Positions 34,307 through 44,440 of a stretch of DNA of 64,000 nt are shown one piece after another. The first letter of the stretch is position 1, and each line of letters starts with the position of its first letter. This DNA is from Kappaphycus alvarezii (lineage: Eukaryota > Rhodophyta > Florideophyceae > Gigartinales > Solieriaceae): positions 496,001 to 560,000 of the forward strand of contig NADL03000626.1 in assembly GCA_002205965.3 (NCBI GenBank), given 5' to 3'. Below the pieces are notes generated by a model. The model saw only the letters and a list, made by a program, of their open reading frames with translations, did not search any database and was not told the DNA's origin. The translations under genes were made by a program, and so were the position numbers.

Positions 34307-35387
34307 ATGTATTCACTTCGTCACCTTCTCATGCTCACCTTGCTTTCCTCCATTACATCCCAACACATATCTGCTGCACAGACCGATTTCGAGCAAGTCC
34401 TACTCCAAGTGTTCCAGTCAGGCCTGTTTGGCTCTCAATCTGCAGGCCCTACTCCAGCTCCTGCAACGAATGGATTCCCACAAGTGACCTTGCAACCGTC
34501 TCTACACCCCGATGACGAACTCTTCCAGAGTCTGGAACCCAGCATGGAAGCATCCCCAGACTTGTATCCATCTTCCAGCGCCGACTTCACCGATGAATTT
34601 CTGCTTGATGGCAGCATGGGTCCGATGCCTACATTTGGCTTTCTAGAGGACCTTTTCCCGAGTGCCAGTCCTGCTTTTGAAATAGATGGCGATGATATTA
34701 CACCGCTGCCGAGCGCCGTCGCCCTTCTGCCGGATGCGTCTTTTGAAATGGACTTGTCGGGAAGCCCGGAAGGTAGCTTCGGCCCTGGTGATGGCCAAAT
34801 TGATGCCGTGGTGACTGTCTTTGACCCGATTAGAATCAACTGCGGCAGTTTTGATGTCCGCAATTCGTTTGGAGTTGATACGGAGCCTTTCTTCAACAAT
34901 GACTCCTTTGTGTTTTCCGACACCTTTGCAAAAACACATTTTGGATCGCTTGAGGACCAGTTGTTGTTCTCTACTTATCGGTCTGCAGATGGAAATTTGA
35001 CATACACCGTTCCAGTTGAGGCTAACGGAGTCTGGATGGTTACACTGCTGTGGGCTGAGATTTCTCCTCTATCCATGCGGGAAGGGGCACGTGTGTTTTC
35101 GGTAAGTTGCACTCCCTCTAGAATCATTGCTACTTCCCTCCTCGGTTTTTGCAAACTTGCTGACTCTTTTTTTTGTCTTTGTTTGGGTGTCCGTAGGTGT
35201 CAATTAACAATCAACTACTGGAGAGCAACATCGATGTGTTCAGAGATTCGGCTTTCGGAAGCTATTCCCCCTGGGACGAACCCATATTGTGGATGTCACT
35301 ACCTCGAACATTACAATTGTTCTTGTGCAGCAAATTGGACAACCAATGTTGAGTGCATTCCAGTTGACATTCATGAGTCCTTTGTAG
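34307..35387 (+). CDS. Secreted malectin-domain protein, one intron, frame-shifted
   Basis: Likely carbohydrate-binding protein of the secretory pathway or cell surface. The ATG at 34,307 gives a signal peptide (MYSLRHLLMLTLLSSITSQH). An acidic, Ser/Pro-rich linker of about 140 residues follows, then a malectin domain: IRINCGSFDVRNSFGVDTEP, VWMVTLLWAEISPLSMREGA, RVF. A 95-nt intron at 35,102-35,196 (GTAAGT to GTAG) is spliced, giving RVFSVSINNQLLESNIDVF. The next expected block, THIVDVTTSNITIVLVQQIG and QPMLSAFQLTFM, is one frame back. A missing C in the C5 run 35,267-35,271 restores it, ending at 35,387. No membrane anchor or kinase follows, so it is a stand-alone malectin protein. Confidence 0.75.
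35102..35196 (+). other. Spliceosomal intron in the malectin-domain gene
   Basis: 95 nt, GTAAGT donor and CCGTAG acceptor preceded by a pyrimidine-rich tract (CTTTTTTTTGTCTTTG). Removing it joins RVFS to VSINNQLLES inside the malectin fold; reading through it gives an unrelated sequence. It is the only convincing intron in the window. Confidence 0.8.
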
Positions 35388-35789
35388 ATTTATAGTCTTA
35401 AGCGTGATAACCCTCTGGCTTTGAACATAAAAATTTTGTATTATCTTTTACTGATGAATGATGAGAACAACGAACGCCTCCTGCATCAGGTATTTCACGA
35501 AATGATATTCCAGTCTTCAGAGTAACACATACTATCGGGCGAAGCCCAGTGCCACCACACATCTTGACCGTAACAACAGGCTATTCACAAAAGCTCAGCG
35601 TCACGCGAGGACTATGTCTACATTGCTGTAGAGAAGAAACAGGAACAGAGGCCTTAAGGCCACGTTTGTTAATGTCACCTTGGTTCTAATCATACGAGGC
35701 AAAGGTTTTCCAGCACAGGAAACCAATCATCGGACAAAAACCCGTTCATTTATCCGAAACACTGACAAACTGATCATGCATGCGCAAAT

Positions 35790-37288
35790 CTAAAACAAGT
35801 TAGTGTAGGTGCGGCGGCGGATGAAATTGTAGTCCGGCAACGAATGGATGGGACCCATCGCGGTCACTGCCACCTCGCGATCAAAAATGTACTTGTTAGA
35901 AACGCGCTTAATTGCGTCCGCATCGACAGCGTCAATACGAGCAAACCATTCCGAGATGGGAATACGGCGGCCGTACACCAGCAGCTGTCTTCCAATTTCC
36001 TCAGCCATTCCTGTAGGACCATCAAGCTGGGCGAGGAGGCTTGTCTTAAGAGCCATCTTGGCATTTTGTAGTTGGGTTTCATCCACTTTGAAGCAATTCC
36101 TTACAAGCTCTTGCATTACCGGTACGACAATGTCATCTAATTCACGCGGTTCAGCAGTAACGTACACCCAAACAAACCAGTATCGGTATATGTCGTATTG
36201 AAGGTAGTAACCGTCTTTGCCTGGGTTAATGGATCCAACCTATTCGCCATACGATACGAGCTGGATGATGCAGTAGTGGATGCACGATCAAACGAGCCCA
36301 TGAGGGCCTGAAGCACCATAAACGATACCGCATCGGGATGGGCCCAGCCGCAACTCTCAAAGGCGATGGCGAAATGGGCAAGCGGCATATCATCATTACG
36401 GATACGAACATCCGACCCAACCAGGTATGCGGGCTTGTCTGTAACAAGATCGAGTGACGACACGGGGTCAGGTTCGGCGGGCATAGAACCAAAGTGTTTC
36501 GAAGCCAATGCAACCATCTCATCATGATCGACCGATCCTGCTGCGGCCAAAACCATGCGATGGGGCTTATAATGCTCAGCAATATAGCCCTTGAGATCGG
36601 CGGATGTCAGGGAACGAATGTTCTCTACAGGCCCAAGAATGGTTCTTGCGAGCGGGGAATCCTGAAAAGCAGTACCGTGCAAGTAATCAAAGACGACTTC
36701 CTCCTGAATCTGATCGATCTCCTCCATCTCGCGAAGGATAACATCTCGCTCGCGATCGACAGCGGCATCGGAAATCTCCGAATTTTGCAGGATATCCGCA
36801 AGCAACTCAGTCATCATAGGAATATCAGCCTGCAATGAACGGCCATAATACACGGTTTGCTCACGACTGGTATAAGCATTAAGATGTGCGCCAATATTCT
36901 CGACACCGACTTCCAATTCGCGTTGGCCGCGGTTCTTTGTACCTTTGAAGATGAGATGCTCAAGAAAATGGGCAGCACCATTAACGGATTCAGCTTCAAA
37001 ACGCGTGCCAGCATCGATCCACACGCCGACGACAGCGGCGCCGACAGGACGTGCCTCGGTGGCTACACGAAGACCATTTGGGAGAACGGTGACGTGAGTG
37101 GGTACCTCGGGGAGAAGAGAATCGGGAGTCTGATAGGTGGGAGGGAGAGGATCGGCGTTTGGACCAAGTGCATTCTTCAGAGCACCCATGAGACCGGAGG
37201 CCTTTGGCGTGACGATGCCAGGGGAGAGAGCCGGGGCTGAGGAGAATGTGCGATTCAAGTGGCGGAGAATTCGCAAGGAGGGACTCAT
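35790..37288 (-). CDS. PMPCB: Mitochondrial processing peptidase beta subunit, frame-shifted
   Basis: Zinc metallopeptidase (M16) that removes targeting presequences in the mitochondrial matrix; in some lineages it doubles as a complex III core protein. The ATG at 37,288 gives a basic presequence (MSPSLRILRHLNRTFSS). The catalytic inverzincin HFLEH is present at residues 107-111, followed by NAYTSREQTVYYGRSL and ERDVILREMEEI containing the distal glutamate. The active site is therefore complete, distinguishing it from the alpha subunit. At about 36,167 the frame ends early (GLFGCTLLLNRVN). One frame on it continues GVYVTAEPRELDDIVVPVMQ to YNFIRRRTYTNLF. One missing G at 36,167-36,169 joins them. 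An earlier ATG at 37,390 is less likely. Confidence 0.9.
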
Positions 37289-37439
37289 CTTGGATGAGAA
37301 ATGTTCAAGGATGAAGCTGTGATCGGAATGTGACAGGACTGAATCGGGTAAGAGGGCGTTGCAAGATGGGGCATTGCTCGATAGAGACAAGAGCGTTTGA
37401 AAGTTCCCAATGCCTGGGATCGATTCTGAAATTGAAATA

Positions 37440-37704
37440 TACTGTACCTGGCATCCGAGGTAACTGTAAGACGTGACTGTAATTCATATCATTACAGTGT
37501 AATGTATCGCGAGGGGGACAAGACGCGATTGTCATGGAATGTCACGGTGCATGGTGATGGACGTGAGGGACGGGCGCAAAGTTAATTAACTTGGTGGAAT
37601 ATGACACGTACAGTTACTGTACCAGTTAGTGTATCCAACGGTGCCAGCATGATTGTACAATACTGTACAATACAATACAGTACAGTGTACAGTAGTACAG
37701 TAGT
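37440..37704. promoter_or_regulatory. Dense TACTGTAC cluster in a divergent promoter
   Basis: Between PMPCB (minus) and the coiled-coil gene (plus). TACTGTAC at 37,440-37,447, a perfect 7-bp palindrome GTACAGT-T-ACTGTAC at 37,608-37,622, and a run of overlapping GTACAATACTGTACAATAC and ACAGTACAGTGTACAGTAG units at 37,654-37,704. This is the richest cluster in the window. Function inferred. Confidence 0.4.
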
Positions 37705-37934
37705 AGAGAAATGCCTGGACAAGGCCCCATTTCGATCTGTTTTGGAGTTTGGAGTTCTCTTTCAAATCGCGGTTCAAAAATGCACACTTTGGCCCCGTTG
37801 TAAACATAAAGCTGGTAGGGTTGCATCTCCTCGACCACACCTTCGCCCATTCTCCAACAAAAAGACAAGTCCAAGTCCAGCTCAACAGAGAACATTCATC
37901 ATCCGCGTTTTCCCTGCGAACCTCCTCCAACACC

Positions 37935-38634
37935 ATGGCGAGCCTTGCGCCGCCAACTTCCGCACCATCACCGCCTCCTTCCTCCCCAGACCACTCCACT
38001 CATTCCTCCAACCCTCCTCCAGACGACCTCACCTCCCTCAAAGCAGCACTCTCAGATTTACAATCCAAACGTCTTCATGCCCTCCGCCTTTACCAAGAGG
38101 AGAAATCAAGTCGTCTCGCCGAAACAGCACGTGCTGCAAAACTCGCCAATCAACTCAAACAACTCTCCACCACTTCACAATCCCCAATTCTCATTCACAT
38201 CCTACCACCCTCCTGTCATCTCTACTGATTTTTTTGTTGCCGAGATCCGTTCCCTCGGCCTAGCTTATGGAGGACCCTCCGCTTCTCTCACCTGGCATTG
38301 TTTAGCCATGGCCGAACGTCTATCCAAAGCCCCACAAGTTGTTGTTGTCGCCGAGCCAAGTGAAACCGTTCACAATCCCAAAATAGAATCCGTTGCACAA
38401 TCAATCCCTTCCCATGAAGACCCCAAATTCCATCATTCGGACGAGCTCCATCTGCTCCACCAACGCCTGAAAAGAGCTGAAGAAACCGCAGCTGCCGCGA
38501 AACGCGCCCAACAAGAAAAAGAACATCTCATCGCAGAATTGAAACAGCAGCTAGATGAGTCTACTCAAGCCTGTCAGGGTTTGGTGGAACTTGTCAAGGA
38601 GCAGGAAGATACCATTGATAAGCTCTCATGACTC
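37935..38634 (+). CDS. Coiled-coil protein, unknown function, frame-shifted
   Basis: The ATG at 37,935 (MASLAPPTSAPSPPPSS) starts a Pro/Ser-rich leader and a first coiled coil (LTSLKAALSDLQSKRLHALR). That frame closes at 38,228. Another frame carries the continuation, with a globular piece (VAEIRSLGLAYGGPSASLTW) and a long coiled coil (DELHLLHQRLKRAEETAAAA, then HLIAELKQQLDESTQACQGL). A third frame just downstream has a hydrophobic end (VWGLFVIAVVFAASLPTLVY, to 38,797), which could be a tail anchor of a golgin-like protein or chance. I cannot name it. Confidence 0.4.
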
Positions 38635-38799
38635 GCATGCGCCGCTCATATTTTTACCTTTGGCCTTCAATTTTCTGTCGGGCTTTTTGTCGACGGTATC
38701 AAACGGCTGCTTTTCCAACAGCGGTTCCCATGTATGGGGACTCTTTGTCATCGCAGTTGTATTCGCAGCTAGTTTGCCTACTCTGGTTTACGTGTAACG

Positions 38800-40159
38800 G
38801 GTGGAAACATTTAGCCCCTTTTCGAATTCTGCTAGTAGGAATTCCACCCGACTGCGTACAGCCTCGTCTCTCAAAGCAACTACGTTATCAATGTGCTCGG
38901 GAATCAATCACCCAGTAGTGAGCAAGTAAGCTGAGGGCATATCAACTGCACATTCGGCAAGAGCGTCAAAGTGCTCTGGAAATAGAAATAAATGTCGCTA
39001 TTCGACCATTGTATTACAGAAACTATTCACAACAGGATACGCTATTGGTACGGCTGCAACAAGCAAGGGGACATAGCTAATCTTGACGAGTTCAGATCAA
39101 CCAGGGTATATCTTTGCGAAATGCTGTTTGTCTATAATCACAACCCTTGGGCAACGGTCGGTATTATTGCCCCGTGTGACCCTAATTTGCATATCTCGTA
39201 AGGGGTAAGAAAAGGCAATTCTGCGTTCCCACGAATATGATATCACACTTAGTTCGCAATCTCGACAAAAGCTGCCCACTGATGCGGTGGACGACGCTCC
39301 GTCGCTGCCGGAACTCTATAGAAATGGGGCAGAGAAACGTGACAGAGTGAGACTCGTTCACTCGAGGGACCACTGCTCAAAAATTAAAGGCATGCTCGTA
39401 TCAAGGTACCAAATGTAAATCGTCACTGAATATGACGAAACTGTCTGTATTCAACGAGGCCATGCTATCCGACACCATCTCATCGCAGCAGTGCGTGCGA
39501 GACGTAAAGTTATAAATTTTGTGTGGCCAATCTCGTTCGAACGCCGAGCTTCAACGCGCAAAAAAGCGGATTGATGATGAGGCTCGATTCGGCCAATGCA
39601 GTCGCGACTTGCAGGGGCGGAAGACATGATTGGGTCGTGAGGATTGATGTCGCGGCCAGTCTCGGGTTGGACACATCACCGGCCAATGCGCATGTGGTAT
39701 CGAGATCGAGTGGATAGATAGGACTGCTGCGGACACTTACACGATGGGCGCGCTGTCCATCTCTGAAGAATCGTCGAAGGGCGGAGTGGGTGCGGGTTGT
39801 GGCAGGATTTTGCGTTAATCTTGACTGCCCGTTTACAGCGTGGAATGGTGAAATTTATTCACCTCGGTGTCGTCCTGTAATCCATATCGATTGGCACAAA
39901 TTAGACACCCTCGTTGACAACAAGTGTATCAGTACTCAAGCTTCGAAACCAATGCATTGCATATGAATCTATGCGTTGGCAAGGGGCGGTTAGGTGGCAC
40001 CTCCAATGTCGAACAAAGTGTCCTGCAAGTAGCCTAGCCTGAACTTGCATCAGTCTTCTTCCGTTTAACAAGACTCAACCAAAAGAAACTCCGATTGTTT
40101 ACAAATCGAAGGCGATAAATACAAGTTAAACGTGAGGCTAGCAGTGCAGCGGTACCAAA
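38800..40159. other. Gene-free intergenic stretch
   Basis: About 1.4 kb with short open frames only; no domain, RNA or repeat recognised. Confidence 0.45.
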
Positions 40160-40723
40160 TCAGCTAAGAATTGATCTTGTAATCTGGTCGCGGGCGGTCT
40201 GCAAGGCCTGTCCCAAGGTCTGCTCGCCCAAGGGAACCTGGTCCATGAATCCACCACCATGTTGTCCAACTCTCGCCGCCAGCTCCGCAGCCTCACTTTC
40301 CATAATCACTCCTTCCTGATCGACCAATTCATCAACCACCAACAATAAGCTCTCCAAACTGTCCAACACCGCATCCTCGAAAACCTGGTGGCGCATAATG
40401 ATATCCAGGGCATCATACAGTGCAGTCAAGACCTCTGCCATAATCAACTCATTCTCATTAGGACCACCCACGACAAACATGAAAAGATCGTCTGGTTGTT
40501 TGTAAGCGACAACATAATCCTTAAACTCCATGACGTCAACACTGTCAGATACGTCGCCCATGGCTTGCACTTTGCGAAGCAGGGACATTTCAAAGGCGCG
40601 CTGAGATTCCTGATCGGGCCATTCGGTGCGGTCGCAAAAGCGAGAGCAGATGCGCTTGCCCTCGTGGTTCATGACGATTACGGCTTTCACTAGGGGCTGT
40701 TGCACACCGGAGAGACCTTGCAT
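40160..40723 (-). CDS. COPZ: Coatomer subunit zeta
   Basis: Small subunit of the COPI coat that drives retrograde Golgi-to-ER vesicle transport. The intact 187-residue reading matches the family length. It has the longin-type fold sequence VKAVIVMNHEGKRICSRF at the N-terminus, YVVAYKQPDDLFMFVVGGPN in the core and ALYDALDIIMRHQVFEDAVL towards the C-terminus. The ATG at 40,723 (MQGLSGVQQP) is the only reasonable start. No intron or frame break. Confidence 0.93.
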   Translation of the reverse strand: MQGLSGVQQPLVKAVIVMNHEGKRICSRFCDRTEWPDQESQRAFEMSLLRKVQAMGDVSDSVDVMEFKDYVVAYKQPDDLFMFVVGGPNENELIMAEVLTALYDALDIIMRHQVFEDAVLDSLESLLLVVDELVDQEGVIMESEAAELAARVGQHGGGFMDQVPLGEQTLGQALQTARDQITRSILS

Positions 40724-41030
40724 GATGAAGGGAAAGTGGTGTTACGACTCTACTGCGTTGATTTGGAATTCTGGGGTGGTGGGAGCTGTCTGAATTTGCG
40801 CAGTGTGCCGTTGCGGTTTCAAAATTGACGGGGGGGGGGGGCACAAGAAGAGCGGAAGCACGGAGTTGTTCAAGTTGGAGGGATGTTGGGGAGGCCACGA
40901 GAAGGTGATGAAGAGTGGTACAAGGATTTTGTGCCTGATCGGCGATTTGAGTAGCTTTCAATATTTGTGCAGTGCTTACAGTTGAACACTTGATAAAAAA
41001 TGGAAAATCGTTGATTGAATGATAAATACT

Positions 41031-41044
41031 GCACAGTACAGTAC
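41031..41044. promoter_or_regulatory. GTACAGTAC motif upstream of COPZ
   Basis: GCACAGTACAGTAC about 310 bp before the COPZ start, in the 455-bp gap that separates it from the end of MUTYH. Part of the recurrent promoter-proximal motif. Confidence 0.3.
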
Positions 41045-41178
41045 ATCTTCATGTTGCAATACCTTTTCCCAGAGGTTATCGAATCTTCAGAGCAAGTCAT
41101 TGAGGCCTACTAACGCTCCATTCCGTTATACTCTACAATCGACTCTGACAGAATCCTCTTACTTTGTTTATACCAACA

Positions 41179-42758
41179 TCAACAGAACGCCTCCCCTCTT
41201 TCATCCTTACTTTTCCGTCGAATGCGCCTCGCCTTTGGAAGTCTCTTCTTTGCCGCAGCAAAAACCTTCCTCATCTGCGTGGAAATAGCCGCATCCCCCA
41301 ACTCCTTCTCGCTGACCCATCGGAACGGAACATTTCCCTTGCCAACTCCCTCGTTGAAAACTCCAACCTTTTCACCCCAATCCCGGAACAGCCCCGCCCG
41401 CACATCCAAACTCTGCCTAATGTGTGAAAAAACATGCTTCACGTTCCCCACATCCACCAACAAATCAGCCTTACCCCACCGCTCAACCACCTCCTCGTCC
41501 AATGCACTACCCCTTGGCACATCCCCAACCATCGCATGTACCCTTTCAAACGCCGCATCCACGCAACCCTTACCCGCTCCCTTCACCACCACATTCGGCG
41601 CCTCCCACAGCCCCCCAAGTAATCCTTCCTCGGGCGTTGCATGATCAGAAATCTTCTCTCATCCCCCTTTTCCGCAACCACCACCATCACCGCCACTCTC
41701 TCATCACGTACCTTGACAACCTTCCTCACATCCTTCACTGGATATCTCATCACATAAGTCGCAGCATCCTCCCCTCTCTCAACCGCCTCTTTGTATGCCC
41801 CACACACCTCCCGTAGAGGACACTTTCCACACTCAGCCCCCCTCGGCTTGCACACCATAGCGCCCAACTCCATCATCGCCTGATTCAAATCCCCAACACA
41901 CTCCACCCCTTCCACCAACTCCCCGGCCATCTCCCAATACTTTGCCTCCTCCACCACACCATCCTTCGCCCCCATCCCCGGATACAATCTCGCCAACACC
42001 CGCTTCACATTCCCATCCACAACCGCCACCGCCTTTCCAAACGCAATACTCGCAATCGCCCCCGCCGTATACCGCCCAACCCCTCGTATACCCAACAGCT
42101 TGTCCACATCCCCTGGTAACTCCCCACCATACTTTTCCACAACCTGTTTCGCACCCTGATGTAAAAACCGTGCACGACGATAATACCCAAGTCCCGCCCA
42201 CAATTCATTCACCCGCTCCAAAGGAGCCTCTGCAAGCGCCTCAATACTAGGAAACTCCGACATCCAACGCTTGTAATATCCCTCCACCACACAAAGTCGC
42301 GTCTGTTGAGACATCACCTCCGACACCCAAATCGCATACGGCGAACCAGCACTACACGACCCTTCCACCTTTGGCACCGATCCCACACCACATCCCTTCC
42401 GATACGACGGCCGCAAACGCCACGGCAACTCACGGTAATTCTCCACATACCAATCCAACAACCGTGAACGAACGGCGTCAATCTCTAACGCATGCACTGC
42501 GGCTTGTGACGAGTTTGAGCAAGGCGTATCGATGCCGACGGTGGATCGTGAAAGAAAGGTACGGCGGGGGAATGGAATGGGGATTCGGATGCGGGGGAAG
42601 AGGTGGATGACGGTGGTGGGTTGTTGCGCTGGCGCTTGCGCTTGCGGTATGGGCTGTGTGACATGGAAGGGGGGGTGGCACGACCGGACATGGGGAAGGG
42701 GAGGATACGAGGGTAGTAGGAGAAGGAGGGAGGAAGGTTGCAAGGTTGGGGGGGGCAT
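41179..42758 (-). CDS. MUTYH: Adenine DNA glycosylase (MutY homologue), frame-shifted
   Basis: Base-excision repair enzyme that removes adenine mispaired with 8-oxoguanine. It has the HhH-GPD core: YAIWVSEVMSQQTRL with the catalytic glutamate, WAGLGYYRRARFLHQGA, LLGIRGVGRYTAGAIASIAF and AVVDGNVKRVLARL with the catalytic aspartate. The iron-sulfur cluster CKPRGAECGKCPLREVC keeps the C-x6-C-x2-C-x5-C spacing. The C-terminal NUDIX-like domain starts RFLIMQRPRKDYLGG, then breaks at a C6 (minus-strand G6) run, 41,611-41,616. One frame on it continues LWEAPNVVVKG to 41,179, which carries HIRQSLDVRA and the VSEKEL end. The N-terminus is uncertain: the ATG at 42,758 is in frame, but an overlapping frame with an NLS-like stretch (YRKRKRQRNN) could be the real leader. 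Confidence 0.88.
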
Positions 42759-43017
42759 AAAGTTTGGTATGTGCGGGTGTGTGGGGTTTTGGCTGCTGCG
42801 GTTGGTGGCTGGGTTTGTGGCAATGCCGCCTGTGAATTGCGGGATTGTGCGCGGGCGGGGTATTGGTTGCGCTCGTGTGCGCACTGCGCAGTGCTAACAG
42901 GTACCGTGGATCATGGATTTGAATGGCGGGGTTGTACGGCGTGATCCTTTTCCGGTTTCTCGAATTACACGTGGCGGCAGATTTGGCGGGAGCCTCTTGA
43001 TTCTCAACGATTTCTGC

Positions 43018-43082
43018 GTACAGTACAGTGCAGTTCTGCAAACGGGAATCTGATGCCTTTGATTCGCCCTTTTGTACTGTAC
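43018..43082. promoter_or_regulatory. Paired GTACAGTAC / GTACTGTAC motifs upstream of MUTYH
   Basis: GTACAGTACAGTGCAGT at 43,018-43,034 and GTACTGTAC at 43,074-43,082, in the gap between the MUTYH 5' end and the tRNA gene. Confidence 0.3.
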
Positions 43083-43120
43083 ATGGTTCTCGGGTTCAAC
43101 TATGAACAAAAGTTCAACCC

Positions 43121-43124
43121 AAAA
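43121..43124 (-). terminator. Pol III T-run after the tRNA
   Basis: Four T residues on the minus strand 9 bp past the tRNA 3' end, a normal RNA polymerase III stop. Confidence 0.5.
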
Positions 43125-43133
43125 GTTTTCAAG

Positions 43134-43204
43134 GTCCACTGGGAGAATCGAACTCCCGACCTCATCCACCCTAAGGATGAATCATACCACTAGACCAAGC
43201 GGAC
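43134..43204 (-). tRNA. tRNA-Pro (AGG)
   Basis: 71-nt cloverleaf on the minus strand. The acceptor arms GTCCGCT and AGTGGAC pair (one G-T). The D arm contains GGTCTAGTGGTATGAT, with a T-A-G-T-G-G box A. The anticodon stem is TCATCC/GGATGA around the loop TTAGGGT, giving anticodon AGG. The T arm GGGAGTTCGATTCTCCC contains box B (GTTCGATTC). No intron. The gene looks intact. Confidence 0.92.
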
Positions 43205-43339
43205 AGCTGCGAGATGATCGCCGCTTGCTTGACAAAATGTTCCGAATACAAATTATTTAAAGTAATGTGTAAGGTACTCCAAAACCACTGCGGCGTTTCT
43301 CTTCGCTCATCCCACGGCAGCTACGAAGGTCCACACTAC

Positions 43340-44122
43340 ACACTGGCAGACCATGCTCCGCCGTCACCTCGGACTGCCAGTGTATGATGACTCCATGGCC
43401 CTCAACTGCCACCACTGTGACCACCCCTTGGACACCCTCGGGATCACGCCGCCGACCTCTGCTGCCCTGGTTTCGGCCGTCGTCACCGCCACAACTCGCT
43501 ATGTAATGCGATTGCGACGCACGTTACCCGCGCCGCGGGTCTGGATACTCGGCACGAGGTTCCGTTCCTCGTCCCGGGCACTGAGCTCCGCCCCGCCGAT
43601 ATCCTTGTACAACCACCACCAACCCCGGAAGGCACAACGTTGCGCCCCATTGCCTGTGACATCACCGTCGTTTCACCGTTCAAGGCCGCAGTTCGCACCA
43701 AGGCGACCCAGGCTGCCGGAGGCGCTGCTGAACTGGCGGCCCGCGACAAGGTTACAACCCTGGAACGCAACATCGCCCGACGACTCCCCGCTCCATCGAC
43801 TGGCCCATCTTCTGCGCCTTACACGCCGAACTTCACGTTTCGACCTCTGGCGTTTGATTCCCTAGGTGCCCCTTCCCCTGGAACTATTGCATTTATCGAG
43901 GAGTTAGTTCCGCGGATCGCGTCCAAGTGTCACTCGACAGTTGGCATTGTCCGCCGCCGTATCTACCAGCGACTGAGTTGCACCCTGTGGTCCTCCATCG
44001 CTGAAGCTATCCTGTCCCGAGCACCGATGCGCACGGACGACGAAGTACATCCGGTTAGATCTTAACCGTATAGTTAGGACGTGCGCAGTCCACAGTAGAT
44101 ACTGAACGCATTAAACTTCCTC
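43340..44122 (+). mobile_element. Non-LTR retrotransposon copy A, C-terminal part
   Basis: 5'-truncated copy. It starts at the C-terminal zinc finger (MLRRHLGLPVYDDSMALNCH, then HCDHPLDT), passes one or more frame changes, and continues ACDITVVSPFKAAVRTKATQ, FRPLAFDSLGAPSPGTIAFI, ELVPRIASKCHS, ending APMRTDDEVHPVRS and TAA inside the hairpin 44,052-44,068. The D-x-TV and following KATQ...K residues resemble a PD-(D/E)xK nuclease that would nick the target. The 3' tail (GTAGATACTGAACGCATTAA) is the same as in copy D. It is very similar to copy D in inverted orientation, so both are young relative to other debris. Confidence 0.65.
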
Positions 44123-44440
44123 CCCACGTGGCCGACGTGGACCGCGTAGACTGGCCCCCTTTCGTCGACCCACACAGGCCTCCAACTTCGACATCCAACC
44201 GCTGGCACTCGATTCCTTGGGTCGGCCTTCCCCAGCTACCATTCTCTTCATAGAGAATCTCCTCCCGCGCTTGCGGAAAAACTTCCATACGTATTTGGAG
44301 TTATCAGAATAAGAATATATCGACGAATTAGTTTCACGATCTGGTCGTCTGTGGCGAACGCTATCGTGTCCCAAACACCTGTGCATGTGGCCGACGTGGA
44401 CCACCCGGTTAGCACTTTGCTAGCAACATAAAGAAAGAGG
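44123..44440 (+). mobile_element. Non-LTR retrotransposon copy G, short 3' fragment
   Basis: Reads NFDIQPLALDSLGRPSPATI, LFIENLLPRLRKNFHT, then after a stop TIWSSVANAIVSQTPVHVAD, VDHPVS, the same C-terminal blocks as copies A and B but diverged. The hairpin region (near 44,406) has drifted and the frame runs on to a later TAA. Confidence 0.55.

Noticed and set aside
35102..35395. Reading straight through the malectin gene to a 362-residue protein
   Set aside because: The read-through gives a Cys-rich tail unrelated to malectin, while splicing the 95-nt GT-AG segment restores the fold.
42485..42823. Separate Pro/Ser-rich gene over the MUTYH 5' region
   Set aside because: More likely an alternative frame of the MUTYH leader or its true N-terminus; there is no independent support.
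43353..43865. Copy A as a host zinc-finger gene
   Set aside because: The same sequence recurs at 50 kb and, diverged, at 44-45 and 48 kb with a shared 3' tail, so it is a mobile element.
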